A stretch of DNA of 64,000 bases from Talpa occidentalis (GCF_014898055.3 NW_026555331.1:108187194-108251193), one strand, 5' to 3'. Positions 46,960-59,159 are shown, counted from the stretch's first letter. Translations and numbers: made by a program. The notes: generated by a model not told the origin, from the letters alone.

Positions 46960-47150
46960 GTTGATACACACAATCTATTCATCCTTATGTCTGTTATACA
47001 ATGAAGATGCTACTGTCTCCATTTAATAACCCAGGAAACCAACCGCCTAGAAAACTACATAATTTATCGAAAGTAAAATCCATGTTTTCTGACTCCAAGT
47101 TCCTAACTCCTGACCACACTCTGTGCGTCCCACATGCCCATCTGTCTGTT
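46960..47150 (-). repeat. MIR, antisense
   Basis: 'atgaagatgctactgtctcc', 'cccaggaaaccaaccgccta' and 'ttctgactccaagttcctaa' support reverse MIR. Confidence 0.72.
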
Positions 47151-47660
47151 GCTTTATCTATGAAGAGAGAGAAAAGTTCTTGTATAGTATGGGCACAGCA
47201 CCTGGATTCAATAACCATTCACAGTTGTTGAACCCCCCAGGTGAGTTCCTGAAAAGGTGCAGAAGATGAATCTTCAGGATAAGAATATAAAGAAAATCGG
47301 GCCCTGTCTGAAAGAAGAAGGTATTAAGAGAAGGGCTACAGGGAACCTTGATGAGAGCAAGAACGTGGGGTGCGTGTTGTGCCCTGTCCTGTCACTGTGG
47401 CTTTAGGGACAAGGTTCTCAGGGCTGCTAGACAGACTCACCTGAAATATTGGTGGGAGTCTGGGGCCATGCCAGCTTCATGATCATCTTCATGATGATCC
47501 TATATGTTAGATTATATTTTATAACCTCCCAGCCTTACAATCATCAGCTACTTCTACCATGACCCCCATGGTCATCAGGCAAATTCCTGAAAGCATCTCA
47601 ATTCTCTCCATAGAGGAGAGAACTTCAGTGACCACTACTGTTCTACATCAGGACAACTAA
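47151..47660. other. No gene or recognised repeat
   Basis: Low-copy DNA between a MIR and a SINE. Confidence 0.5.
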
Positions 47661-47680
47661 ATTAATAAATGGACATTTGA

Positions 47681-47955
47681 GGGCCTCCCTGGTGGTGCAA
47701 GGGGTTAAGCACATAACTATGAAGCAATCCGCAGCCTCGGCAACACGAGTTTGATCCCCAGACGGCCAGGGAGCAACCCACATGGCGCAGCAGACCTCTC
47801 CTGTCTCACCCGCTGCTCCCCTCAGCAGTGTATTTCAGTTAGTCTGCCTGTTCTGGTCCCCGCTCTGTCTCTGGTAAATCCTCTCACCCCCACATCTCTG
47901 GCCTGTACCCCAGCTCTTGTAGGCATAAATAAATAAATCTTTTAAAAAATAATAA
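47681..47955 (+). repeat. tRNA-derived SINE, group A, with 17-bp TSD
   Basis: Perfect TSD 'aataaatggacatttga' at 47664-47680 and 47956-47972, the longest in the window. Head 'gggcctccctggtggtgcaa'; tail 'aaataaataaatctttt'. Confidence 0.96.
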
Positions 47956-47972
47956 AATAAATGGACATTTGA

Positions 47973-48710
47973 AAAACTCCAAGAAGTGGGAGAAAGATCA
48001 CAAGTCTAAAGCTCTAGGCATGAAGTCACCCATCCTAGACATCTTCTTACCAAAATATCTAACACTCCTTTGCCCTTTTCTGCAACTGCAACTTTTATAA
48101 ACCTGCAACACTTAAATCTTCCATGCTACCATTTTCTTGATCATGAAATACTCAATGTCTCTCCCAGCACTGTCCCTGTTCCCAAGCTTGCAAACCTGCA
48201 GGGTGTATTTTAAGGCTTAGCGACAGATGCTCAGATGGAGGAAGCCATATCCTAAATGGAAACTAGCGCTAAAATCACCCATCACTTTAATCATTCAAGG
48301 CGACCTGAGGTGTGGAAATGTAAAAGCAGCAACAATCACAGTCTCATCCCCTCTACATCTGTAGAAATTATTGGCTTGGTTTGACATTGATTTGGTTTGC
48401 GATCAACATGAAGCCACTCCTTGATTCATTTTGATTCCATTCAATAGGCACTTCTAGCCCTGTACTTTGGCAGGGACTCCCTAATAACATTTCTGTGGGC
48501 AATACTGAACCATTTATGCAGTCATTACTACCATTTAGTAACCACATCAAAGGCATGTGGGAGAGGGTTACAAAAGCCTTTCTGTCCTATTTCTTCTCCT
48601 TTTTTTAATTATAAGAATAGCAAAGTTAAGTAAACACGAAACTACAATAATAACAACTCAAAATTGACCCACATTACCACCCTATCATCACACTGCATCA
48701 GGGGCACATA
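47973..48710. other. No gene or recognised repeat
   Basis: Low-copy DNA; nothing recognised. Confidence 0.5.
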
Positions 48711-48714
48711 CACA

Positions 48715-48960
48715 TTAGCCCAATGACTAAGCACCTGGGCTGGGAAGTGAATTTCTGGGTCTGAATCCTGGTTCCCCCATTTGGGGAGGAATCCCTAAGA
48801 CATTGGACAAGTTCTCTGAACTCAGTGCCTCCTGTTTTATGTGGGTGAATGGGCCTTACAATGGCAGTTCCTACCTCACAGGATTGTTCTAAGGGCTAAG
48901 GAGGTAACACATTCAGAAAGTGCCTGCCACACAGCAAACGATAAATAAATGGAGGTTGTC
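48715..48960 (+). repeat. MIR, nearly full length
   Basis: 'gactaagcacctgggctggg', 'gggtctgaatcctggttccc', 'acctcacaggattgttctaa' and 'gtgcctgccacacagcaaac' cover almost the whole MIR consensus. The best preserved MIR here. Confidence 0.92.
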
Positions 48961-50145
48961 CATTATAGCATCCACATCAGTATTTAATTTCATTTTCACC
49001 AGAACTGATGACTTTGCCAGGTGCTCCATAGGCAAGGAGAGAGGGTGCTCCATGGCTTCCTTAGCTTGGTTTCCCTTGACAGGGAAGCAGGGAGACACAC
49101 ACTCTAGTATACAGGATGGTAGGTCGAGTGTGGGCAGATGAAGGGGAGAGCCAGGCTTTGCTGGGGCTCTTTTCTGGTATAGCTCTTATCTATTTTGGCT
49201 CTTTTCTTCACTTCTGTTCCTGCAATATTCCCCCTCCAGATCACCCCTGTTAGCAAACAGTATGTATCCTATACTAGGTGTAGATCTAATCATAGCAAGC
49301 GTGTAACAAGAGTGTGTGTGTGAGAGAGGCCAGGATGCCATTTCCTTAAAAAATTGGATCATACAATAATGTTTCTAAGCATCTTGCTTTTCTCATTTAA
49401 ATACCTCAGCTGGGTGTGGCTTGTTTTCTTGTTAAGTTTGTCATTTTAGATGGAACATTTATCTCAGCAAGACTTTATCTGTGGGAATCCTGTGGATCCT
49501 GAGTTTGGGATATAGCTCTTCAGCAAATGTGTACATTTTCTTGGCCTGAGACTCAGTGTACTACCAACCCAAGTCTACTTTACAAATACATTATTGTATA
49601 TTAGGTAGAGCCTTGTATATTACAAAGTCTACTTCATAATGTCCCAGGTTGTATGGATAGTGCCAGGTACTGAGAACTGACAATTCAAATGCAAGAACAG
49701 CTGACCTGCAGAGATGAAGGCTTCAAAGAAACTTTTTTTCTTCATCCAAACCCAGGATAAAATACATAACATACTGTAAATTTTTTTATTACTTGCGGGC
49801 AAAATTTCTTCCAGCATATTTATTCACAAGATTCCTATCAGCTCCCATCCCCTAGATAGCTCAGGCCGGAGGCCTTGTTTCCTGTACCCTGGTTACTGAG
49901 ATCTGCAGCTTCATCTGTCTTTTGCCCCTAAGCGGCTCCCGTAATTTCCTGCAAGCTCAGTTCTGCATTTAAAAAGATGTTTGCTGTGCTTTATAAATTA
50001 TTCTAGGAATTTGTCAGAGTTTTCAGGATATCTATTTCACTGTAAAGATCTCTGGAGGTCAGAGCCTATTAGGACAGCTGTGTATCCATTAGCTGCACAC
50101 CAGCCCCTCACACTAGATTAATGCGTCATCGCGCTTGTGTTGCTT
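48961..50145. other. No gene or recognised repeat
   Basis: Low-copy DNA. Short frames on both strands without recognised domains. Confidence 0.5.
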
Positions 50146-50149
50146 ACTA

Positions 50150-50390
50150 GACTTTTCAAAGTGCCTTTCGTGTCCATTATATGCCTTGGTAAGTTCAACA
50201 ACCCCATAAAGCAGAAAAGCAGACATCACAGGTATTATAATCTTCATTTTCTAGAAAAGGAATAGATGCTCAGAGAAGATAAGGGCCTCAACTCACAGAG
50301 ACCAAAAGGCAAACTAGAGGCATTGCCAGAAGTAGCACCCTGGTTTCATCCACTGCACCAGAGGCTCCTATTGTGACACCACACTTCTTG
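50150..50390 (-). repeat. MIR, antisense
   Basis: 'tcattttctagaaaaggaat', 'gatgctcagagaagataagg' and 'ggtttcatccactgcaccag' fit reverse MIR. Confidence 0.8.
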
Positions 50391-50394
50391 ATCT

Positions 50395-51715
50395 CCTACC
50401 ATGTGCGAGAACCAGGGTCAGGCACTGGGATTTGAAGACCCAAGAAGAGAAAGCCCTTCTGAGGGGCTCCTAGATTGGCAGGGGGAAATAAGTAAAATCC
50501 TCAAATAAAATATAGTCAGGTGCAAACTATAGATAGCACCAAATTTGCCCAAATGCCACTAATGACCTCTATTTCTAGCATAGGAGGAAGGGGAAAAAAT
50601 GCTATTCAAAGTTGACTGCAGACTTCCTCTTGTTCAGCAAAATATATTGATGTTTACAATAAAACCTCTCCATGAGGTAAAAATCCAGAAAGTCTTAATT
50701 GCATGAAATGCTGAAGCTGCACTATTGCAAGGTTAATGAAAAGCAATATATTTCAGAAAGGTTTTCAGTTACTGTATAATGTGCATGCATGTGGCACTGT
50801 GGGGAGTGCTCTTGAAGCTGATAGGTTTTGCTTGGCTGAGACAGGAATGAGGGAGGCAGGAAGATACACCCTCCAGTCAAAACCATGCCCAGGGTGGATG
50901 TAACCTGCTGGGAAGAGGCAGGTGGCCCTGGGCTCAACCCTGATCAGCTGGTGTGGGCACCATGGCCTCCTTCCCCTGGAAGACACACTGTCCTGATGAG
51001 AGTCAGGAATACTTGACATTGAACTGAGTACATTCCACTTGATGAGAGAAGTCACTCCCTCACCCCCTTAATCACACCCTGCTCCCCCAAAGGCTGGAAT
51101 TTGAAATCCACTTGGGCAGAGGGAGGGAAACATTGCCAATTGTGTTACAGCTGAACTTCATGCTAGGGCACCATTGCTACTGGGGTTTATTGTTCAATTG
51201 TAAAAAAGCAAATTCCAGCATATCAAATAGATAAAGAGACTGAAAGAACTGGAACACTCTCTATGTTAAGAATATTGAGGGGGTAGGGAAGATGATATTA
51301 GGCAGGAAAGAAAAGAGAGCAAAGGAAGAGGGTGTCCAAGGAATGATGTGAACAAAACAGAGGAGTTTACTGTACAATTTTAAGTTGTTTGCTATTTTGG
51401 GTTCAATATTACAATCTCTTCTGTCCCTAAAACTACTGAAAAATTGCTACACCCACAGTCTTGGGTCAGTCATACTTTGGGAAGTAAGACAGTATCCAGT
51501 GAGGCTGAAGTGGGGTGATGTGTAGGCAACAAAATGAAGAAGGAAAAAATGGACAAGACAACAGAATCTACAAGTCAGAAAGTTGGGGTGACTGGGAGGA
51601 ATGGGCATGATCCACTAATTGGTAGAAGAGTGCCTACCTATGCTGTTTAAACTTTTAATAATATAAAAAGATGTATGAGACTGCTCAATCATAAGTAAAT
51701 TGTAAAATCTGGATG
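50395..51715. other. Low-copy DNA with ancient-repeat trace
   Basis: At 50395-50520 'ctaccatgtgcgagaaccag...ggggaaataagtaaaatcct' belongs to the ancient class seen at 13.2 kb. The rest has no gene or recognised repeat. Confidence 0.5.
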
Positions 51716-51988
51716 ATTTAAATGCAATATATCATTTTATTTTATGCAAAACATAATTTGCCTAAAGATTCCTTAGAACAAACCAAAAATCTACATGGGC
51801 CAGTTTCTGGAGAAGAGAGGAAGTTGTCAAAAAACAGAACCCCAAAAAAAGGATCAGACCCACGATTTCTTGGCAAAATTATACAATTTTTAAAAAAAGC
51901 AGGTAATTCCAATGGTAGTTGATCTTGTCTAAAATATATAAAGAAAAGGAATACATCTAAGTTATTTTTATAAAGAGTAGTATATGAT

Positions 51989-52252
51989 GGCCTCCCGGGT
52001 GGTGCAGTGGGTTGAGCTCAGCGCTGAGAGCTGTCTGTAGCCTCTGCAGCGCAGGTTCAATTCCCAGCCGGCCAGGAAGAAACCCACATGGTGCAGCAGA
52101 CCTCTCCTGTTTCGCCCACTGCTCCCCTCAGCAGTGCTTTTGGTCCGCCTGCCTGTTCTGCTCCCCGCTCTTTCTCTGGTGAATCCTCTCACCCTCCCAT
52201 GCCTCTGGCCTGTACCCCAGCTCTTGTATAAATAAATAAAATCTTTTGGAAA
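51989..52252 (+). repeat. tRNA-derived SINE, group C, with 17-bp TSD
   Basis: TSD 'aaagagtagtatatgat' (51972-51988) against 'aaagagtggtatatgat' (52253-52269), one mismatch. Head 'ggcctcccgggtggtgcagt'; tail 'aaataaataaaatctttt'. Confidence 0.95.
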
Positions 52253-52591
52253 AAAGAGTGGTATATGATGATATCAAAACCTGCTAAATATTTCACATAC
52301 AGTAAAAACTAAAAACAAACTTACTGAAGAATATCAGTGCAAAAAATCCTAAATAAAATATTAACCAAGAGAATGTAATAGCATATTAAAACAATGTGAT
52401 GTCCGTCATATCCAAGTGAAATTGATTCTAGGAAGTCAGAGATGGTTCAATATTACAAAATCAATTGATTATTCATATTTATTGATCTAAGAAGAGAAGT
52501 CATAATGATTTTTGCAGAGCTAAAAGGGCATTTGACAAGCTTCAATCCTTAGTCTTCATTACTTTAAGTCAAATAAAATAGGAATTTTTGA

Positions 52592-52827
52592 GGGCCTCCC
52601 CAGTGGTGCAGCGGTTGAGCGCTGAGTTGCGAAGCTGCCCACAGCCTCTGCAGCACCAGTTCGATCCCGGGCCGCCGGGCGAGGGTCCCACATGGCGCTC
52701 AGACCTCTCATGCCGCCCACTGCTCCCCTCAGCAGTGTATTTCATCCGTCTGCCTGCTCTGCTCTCCCTTCTGGCTCTGGTGAATTCTCTCACCCTCCCA
52801 CGCTTCTGACTGTACCCAGTGCTTGTA

Positions 52828-52885
<58 letters not shown>

Positions 52886-52889
52886 TTTT
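52592..52889 (+). repeat. tRNA-derived SINE, group B, with 16-bp TSD and long ATAA tail
   Basis: Perfect TSD 'aaataggaatttttga' at 52576-52591 and 52890-52905. The tail holds about fourteen AAAT units. The low body divergence and pure long tail point to recent insertion. Confidence 0.96.
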
Positions 52890-53460
52890 AAATAGGAATT
52901 TTTGAATAATTCCTCTGTGTGTGTGTATATGTATCTATGTTTCCCTGTATATATGTACATGCACTTATATCCTTAGCATATTATATTCCTTAATATAATA
53001 TATATTCTCTGTCATATGCTATATGCCACACACATACGCACACACACACACACTTTTTCTAGAGACAGAATTCTAATAAAATCAGAAAAATAAGGCTTAT
53101 TCTCCCTATTACAATTTAATCTAGACCAAGAGATAATATGAATGTAATTATGAACATGACTATAACCATATAACCATAACCATAATATGGTGATATATCT
53201 GGAAAACCCAACAGAAAGGAGGAAAAACAAACTGCTACTACAAACAATAGCAAAACTCAATAAGATACAGCATGACAAAATCAATATAAAAGAGTTTTTT
53301 CAAACCAGATAGATGATATGAGAAGGAAAGACCCCATTTAAAAGAGCAACCATAGCAAATGCCTAAGAAAAAATGTAATAGATTTAAATTTAAATATAAT
53401 AAATTCAAAAAGAAATCTATAAAATCTACAGATAGAAAATTACAAACACTGCTGAAGCAA

Positions 53461-53487
53461 CACACACACACACACACACACACACAA
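53461..53487. repeat. (CA)n microsatellite
   Basis: About 13 CA units inside the old L1 remnant. Confidence 0.95.
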
Positions 53488-53799
53488 ACCACTTGAATCA
53501 TAGAAAAAACAATTCAGCATCATCAAGATGACAATTTTCTCCAACGTTAATATATAAATATACCTTAAACAAAAATATTAACAAATTGAATTTTCTTTCT
53601 TTTCTCTTTTAACTAGACAAATTGGCTCTAATATTCATCTGGAAATAAAACCAAATGCAACCAGAAAGATCTCTAGGAAGGAAAGCATGACCTGGGACTA
53701 GTCTTACTAAAAGCTTAAGAATTAGAACACTGTGGTGCTGATATGAAAAAGACATTTGGACACATGCTGTTCTTTCTCCACCTGCCATCACCCACTCAT

Positions 53800-54225
53800 C
53801 ATTGTCTGACCTTCCCTGCTCCTCCCAACCCCTTGAGGCCCTCTGATTTCTTGTGGGGTTAGCCAATGGAAGGCTGTGCTAGAAGATCTGAGGATGAGAG
53901 GAGAGAGATGGGAGTAAGAGAGGAGGGAGTTCAGAGTGATTTCTTCCCTCTATTACTCTGCCCCCTGAATACTACTGCTGCTGCTGGATGCTCCCTCCAA
54001 CACAGCTCCAGCACTTGCAAGACCCTAATATTATTTCCTCTCTTTGTTCCTTCAGACCTAGAAGTGTAATGCCTTCCCACCAATGCTAGTCTCTGGATGC
54101 TGCAACACACCTTCTATGTTCCATGAAACCTTATCACACACTTCCATCAAAGTCTCTTCATTTGAAACTTCTGAATTCTGTTTCCTACCAAGAATCTGAT
54201 TGATACATAGATTAGTGAAACAGAA
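53800..54225. repeat. Possible ancient LTR-type repeat
   Basis: 'ccttcagacctagaagtgta', 'ccaatgctagtctctggatg' and 'ctgtttcctaccaagaatct...tgatacat' resemble a dispersed mammalian repeat of LTR type that I recall but cannot name. No coding sequence. Confidence 0.4.
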
Positions 54226-54829
54226 TACACAATCCAGAAATAGAAACAAATTTACATCAGAAGATAGCATCTCAAATCAATGGAGTAAAGATGGACATTT
54301 TACTAACTACTGTTGACATGACTGGATAGGCATCTGGAAAAACATAAGGTTAAACATTTATCTCACTGGATACACCATAATAAACTCCAAATCAAATTAA
54401 ATGAAAAGAAATAAAATCATAAAGGTGGCTAGAAATAAACAAACTACAGTATAGTCATAGAATAAATTTATTACTCAACAATATAAAGAATGAATTATGA
54501 TATATCATCAGAGATGAATCTCAAAAATATGTGAAATCATAGAAGGTTTAGTACAAAGAATTTGTGCTGTGTTATTTGTTCCATTTATAGGAATTTTGGA
54601 AGCAGTAAAAGGAATGTAGAGTAGGGAAAAAATTAGAACAATAATTGCATCTGTGGGAGGGAATGAGGTGGTGATTGACTGGGAAGGAGCATAACAAATA
54701 TTTAAGGTTGATGGTATTGTTCTATATCTTGATGGGGGTTTGGATTACACCAGTGTATGCATTTCTCAAAACTCAGCAAATCTACCCTTAATTAAGATGT
54801 TCACACTCTTGTGTATAAATTTTATATCA

Positions 54830-55075
54830 GGGCCTCCCCAGTGGCACTACCTATGAAGCTATCCCCAGCCACTGTAGCATGAGTTCGATTCCCGGCCAGG
54901 GAGCTACCCACATGGTGCAGCAGACCTCTCCTTTCTCGCCCGCTGCTCCCCTCAGCAGTGTATTTCAGTCAATCTGCGTGTTGAGCTCCCCACCCCGTCT
55001 CTGGTGAATCTTCTCATCCCCCTGCACCTCTGGCCAGTACCCCAGGATTGTATGCATAAATAAATAAATCTTTTA
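54830..55075 (+). repeat. tRNA-derived SINE, group A, internally deleted head
   Basis: Head 'gggcctccccagtggcacta' jumps directly to 'cctatgaagc', so about 20 bases including most of the A box are missing. The imperfect TSD is 'aaattttatatca' on the left and 'aaaatttacatca' on the right. Tail 'cataaataaataaatctttt'. Confidence 0.92.
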
Positions 55076-55321
55076 AAAATTTACATCAAAACAAAGAGTC
55101 AACAAATATATCACTTCAGTGATATGCAGATGAATTTATCTAGGAGCGAGTGTACTGGTGCCTGCATTTAATTTTAAATATACCAAAAATAAGATAAATT
55201 AAGGGATGGATAAATAGATTTGTGATATAGCAAGTAAAAAATATTCTGGCAACATCAAATGACAGGTACAGGAGTAATTACTATAAAATTCTTTCAACTT
55301 GGCTGTATGTCTTCAAATTTT

Positions 55322-55591
55322 CTTTTAAATATTTATTTATTTTTTTTAATACAAGAACCGGGGTACAGGCCAGATGCGCGGGACGGTGAGAGGATTCACT
55401 GGAGACAGAGCGGGAAACAGAACAGGCAGACTGACGAAATACACTGCTGAGGGGTGCAGCGGGCAAGACAGGAGAGGTCTGCTTCGCCATGTGGGATTCT
55501 CGCCGGCTGGCCGGGATCGAACCAATGCTGCAGAGGCTGCAGACAGCTTCACAGTGTGGCGCTCAACCGCCTGTGCCACCAGGGAGGCCCC
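55322..55591 (-). repeat. tRNA-derived SINE, group C, with 14-bp TSD
   Basis: Reversed full copy. Perfect TSD 'tgtcttcaaatttt' at 55308-55321 and 55592-55605. The head ends 'gtgccaccagggaggcccc'. It forms an inverted pair with the next SINE. Confidence 0.95.
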
Positions 55592-55637
55592 TGTCTTCAA
55601 ATTTTGATAAGAAATTTTCCTTTAAATTCTGGAAGAA

Positions 55638-55896
55638 GGGGCCTCCCCAGTGGTGTAGCGGTTGAGCACTGGGTTGCGAAGCTGCCCGCAGCCTCTGCAG
55701 CGCCGGTTCGATCCCCCACCACCAGGAGAGGGTCCCACATGGCGTGTAGATCTCTCCTGCCGCCCACTGCTCCCCTCAGCAGTGTACTTCGGTCCTTCTG
55801 CCTGTTCTGCTCCCCGCTCTGGCTCTGGTGAATTCTCTCGCCCTCCCGCGCTTCTGACTGTACCCAGTGCTTGTATAAATAAATACATAAATCTTT

Positions 55897-55926
<30 letters not shown>
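55638..55926 (+). repeat. tRNA-derived SINE, group B, with 15-bp TSD
   Basis: Perfect TSD 'taaattctggaagaa' at 55623-55637 and 55927-55941. Head 'ggggcctccccagtggtgta', B box 'ggttcgatccc', long AAAT tail. Confidence 0.96.
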
Positions 55927-55927
<1 letters not shown>

Positions 55928-55941
55928 AAATTCTGGAAGAA

Positions 55942-56285
55942 AAAAATCTGTTACATGCTACAACATAAATGAACCTTGAAAACATGATGAAGCTAAGTGA
56001 AATAAGCCAATCACAAAAGGACAAATACTTCTCTGTGGTACCAAGAGCAGTCAAATTCAGAGCCAGAAAGGAAAAGTGATTGCCAGGGACTGGGGTCACA
56101 GGTCATGGAGAATTAGTATTTAAGGGCACTTTCAGCTCTACAGATTAAAAAAAAAAAATCTATGGCTGGATAGTGATGATGCTTGCACAGTGTAAGTGTA
56201 CTTAGTGCCAATGAACTGTACTTAAAATGATTTAAATGGTAAATTTTATTACACATATTTTACCACAGGAAAACAATACTAAAAA
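55942..56285 (+). mobile_element. L1 3' region
   Basis: 'gaaccttgaaaacatgatga', 'gctaagtgaaataagccaat', 'ggaaaagtgattgccaggga', 'atggtaaattttattacaca' give an L1M-type 3' end on the + strand. Confidence 0.85.
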
Positions 56286-56339
56286 TTTTATGAAAATTAA
56301 TAACTAGAAGAAAATCTGGGAGAATTCCTCCATAACATT

Positions 56340-56780
56340 GGATAAGATTAGAGAAGACCTTTATCTTTATGATTGTGACTCAGAATCTGAAATTGTTTGT
56401 AACAGAATTGTTTGTAACAAAGAAAACTGCAAAGAACTTCAAAATCCATCAAGTACAGAGTGAAAGGTAAAAATATACTATATACACAGATGAGCAACCT
56501 TTAAAAGTAATGATGCATAACTATATTGATGTAAAAATGCTCACAAGATATTAGAAAGCATTACATTATAAAAGAGCATGCAATATGATCGCACATAGAT
56601 TGAAAAGGGGGAGGGAAAGAGTCTGTTTAAAGAGTTACTCAGAAGGGTATTCCCCAAAATGTTTACATTAGTTACCTTTGGTTAGTAGTATATTAGTACT
56701 TTATTTTTTGTGCTATTCTGCACTCCTTGACATTTTTGCCACGAGCTTATATTATTTTTATAAAATAAAAATAAATACTA
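56340..56780 (+). mobile_element. Degraded L1 3' end
   Basis: 'aatatactatatacacagat', 'agcatgcaatatgatcgcac' and 'tttacattagttacctttgg' resemble an old L1M 3' UTR. A 16-bp local duplication ('aattgtttgtaaca') lies at 56390-56418. Confidence 0.55.
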
Positions 56781-56895
56781 TTTTTATATAAATTTTTAAA
56801 TAAATACTATTTTAAATAAATAAATTTTAAATAAATACTATTTTTATATAAAATAATACTATTTTTATATAAAAATAGTATTTTTATAAAAACAG
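56765..56895. repeat. AT-rich tandem/palindromic tract
   Basis: Three direct copies of a unit like 'aaataaatactattttta' are followed by a perfect 28-bp palindrome (56855-56882, arms of 14 with no loop). Almost no G or C. Confidence 0.93.
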
Positions 56896-58325
56896 TAAAA
56901 CCATTTTAAACTCATATTTAAATAAGAAGTGGGTACCTGATGATCTGATCCCGCCCAGCTGCAAACATTCATCAATGCTATGCATGTCCAAATAGTCACA
57001 AAATTTAGCCTTCAGAAAGGAACTCACTAACACTTGCATTTTCATCAACTCTCTCCTTTCCGGAATATCAGAACTCAGACCACACAAAAAGAGAAGGAGA
57101 AATGACTCTGAATGACCCAAACCTACATCTGTCAAAGCTTGCCTGGAAAATTTCCAGTGATGGATTATTCACAAATCCAAAAAGTGCTGAAATACAAACA
57201 ACTCAGATGCAGGGGGAAGATGGTTTGCGCTGGGAAACTGTTAGAAAAGATGGTTTGCTCTGGGACCCCAAACTGGCTTGGATAGTCATTGATACTAGTG
57301 ACAAAAAATTCACATAAAAAAGATTAAATAGAATTGTATTATGAAATCTAAGAGTGGGAGAGGTGATATTCTAAATTACTGTATTTTCTGCAATGAGATT
57401 TTTTAATAGGTATAACAAAAGTAACAAAGTAAATATTAAAGTACATGTGCGTGGCTTTCCCCCAGTCCCTTCAAAGTTTCTATATTCAAATAGAATAGAA
57501 AAATTTTTAAGTTACTTTTTTTTTTCTGAAGAATCTCCTTAAAGGGGAAAATATCACTGACCTTGCATTTGGGGTCATTTCATTAACACACATCTTGAGA
57601 AGCAGTGCAGTAGGGGGAGGGTCTGGAGGCAGAGATCTGGAGCCCGTACTAACCAGGCACTCTTACCCTCTCCCCTTTCCTGACCCAGTGGAGCCAGAAT
57701 CCCACACTGATGGTAACAACGTACAAGGCTGGAGGCAGGAGAGGGGCTGGGGCACAGATCACATGCCTCCTTTCCTTCTCCCTGGGGAGCACACAATTAG
57801 TATGGCGGTGGAAAAAGTGACAGAGCGGAAAATACAAAAACTCTCGCTGGCTGAATTACAGGGAGTCATCTTCAAGACCACGTGGTGAATGAAAATCCCT
57901 GCAGAAGAACAGTTTTCCCCTGAGTTGATGAGGTGCTGGTTCTTAGAGAAGAGACTGGAGAATTTTGAAGAGTAGCCAGTGCGCTGAGTTGAGTCCCCCA
58001 CCCCGACCCACCAGCAGGAGCACAGAAGGCTCGGATGCCATGTCCCACGCCCACTCCATCATCCCGTCACCTTCAGACTTGACACAGCTACACCTAAATA
58101 CTCCCAACCTTCCTGGTGACCCCTGCCCAGCCCTAGGCTTCCGCTCTTTCCAAATTCTGGAAAATAAGAGAAATTGGCAATTAGGCCACATTTTTCCTTT
58201 GTTGAGCAGGAAAAATCAAGCCTTTGCCTTTAACACTGATGCCAAAAAGCATGTTTCCTGCCCTCTTGGAGCTTTTATTCTACTGTGACAGCTTAAACAC
58301 AGCCCAGGCCACACCTGTAGATGGA
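56896..58325. other. Low-copy DNA with small duplication
   Basis: No gene seen. A 19-bp duplication ('aagatggtttgcgctggga') lies at 57217-57235 and 57247-57265, one mismatch. Text near 58230-58290 ('ctgccctcttggagctttta') is the ancient class of 13.2 kb. Overlapping 60-107 codon frames have no recognised domain. Confidence 0.5.
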
Positions 58326-58329
58326 GACT

Positions 58330-58560
58330 GAGAAGTCAGAGATCAGGATCTTAACACTATCAGCTGTGTGACCTCAGCAAATTCTGTCAATACTCTGAAC
58401 CTCAGTTTCTTCATTTATAAAATGGGATCATAATAGTGCCTGTCTTGGCTGCCTCAAAGGTTTGTTGTGAGTTTCAAGCAAGATTTTGATTTTTCAAATA
58501 ATGTGAAGATTATACAAATGCAAGGCATCATTTCAATTTTTAAAAGTACTTGACAAACTA
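58330..58560 (+). repeat. MIR
   Basis: 'tatcagctgtgtgacctcag', 'ctcagtttcttcatttataa', 'aatgggatcataatagtgcc' and 'aaggtttgttgtgagttt' are classic MIR. Confidence 0.93.
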
Positions 58561-58564
58561 AAAT

Positions 58565-59155
58565 CAATAACTTGTGAGAGATGACTTTTTTAAAATCTCT
58601 TTTGCTCAGGTCCAGGAGATCAAAGTGGAGGTGACATCAGAAAAGGGCAAGTTGGAACAAAGCCCACATTGCTTTCCTGTGGTATGCTCATTAGCTCCAA
58701 TTGCTGCCAGTCAGGGTCCTGTGTGAGTGCATTTTTCCTGGTCTCAGCCATCCCATCAAAAATCAAACCAATGTCTGCATACTCTTTCAAAGCCTTTGAA
58801 TTTCCACAATCTCACTTGATCCTAGTTCTGTCCCAGTCTATCCATCAGCAAGTTACTTGGCCTCTCAAAAGAATGCTGTGAACACCATGTGGGGAGGGTG
58901 GCAATTTTTAAAGTTAGAGTAAGATTCACCTGTTTGTGTGTGTAAAATGGCAGATTTCTGAGTCTCATTATCAGAGATTGTGACTCAGTAAGCGTCGAAG
59001 GGAGCCTGGGGGAATGCATGTTAACAAAAGCCACGTAGTCTTCCAAGTGTATTTTGAAAATGCTGTCATGGTACATACCATGCGGTTTAACTAGCTGGAG
59101 TCCATCTTGCACTGTTCACCTTTGTTTAACTTAGATTCATCATCTCATTAACTCA
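58565..59155. other. No gene or recognised repeat
   Basis: Low-copy DNA; nothing recognised. Confidence 0.5.
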
Positions 59156-59159
59156 ATTT

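Larger units (their letters stand above)
51720..53722 (+). mobile_element. Old L1 ORF2 remnant with two SINEs and microsatellites
   Basis: Degenerate L1: 'ggatcagacccacgatttct', 'aatcctaaataaaatattaa', 'cagagatggttcaatattac', 'aaagggcatttgacaagctt', 'tctggaaataaaaccaaatg'. SINEs at 51989 and 52592 split it. CA/TG tracts lie at 52916-52930, 53030-53053 and 53461-53487. Confidence 0.72.
54360..55640 (+). mobile_element. Old L1 3' regions carrying three SINEs
   Basis: First part: 'caaactacagtatagtcata', 'cagagatgaatctcaaaaat', 'gatgggggtttggattacac'. After the SINE at 54830: 'aattctttcaacttggctgt', typical of L1M 3' ends, split again at 55322 by a reversed SINE and ending at the SINE at 55638. 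Possibly two overlapping L1 fragments. Confidence 0.68.
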
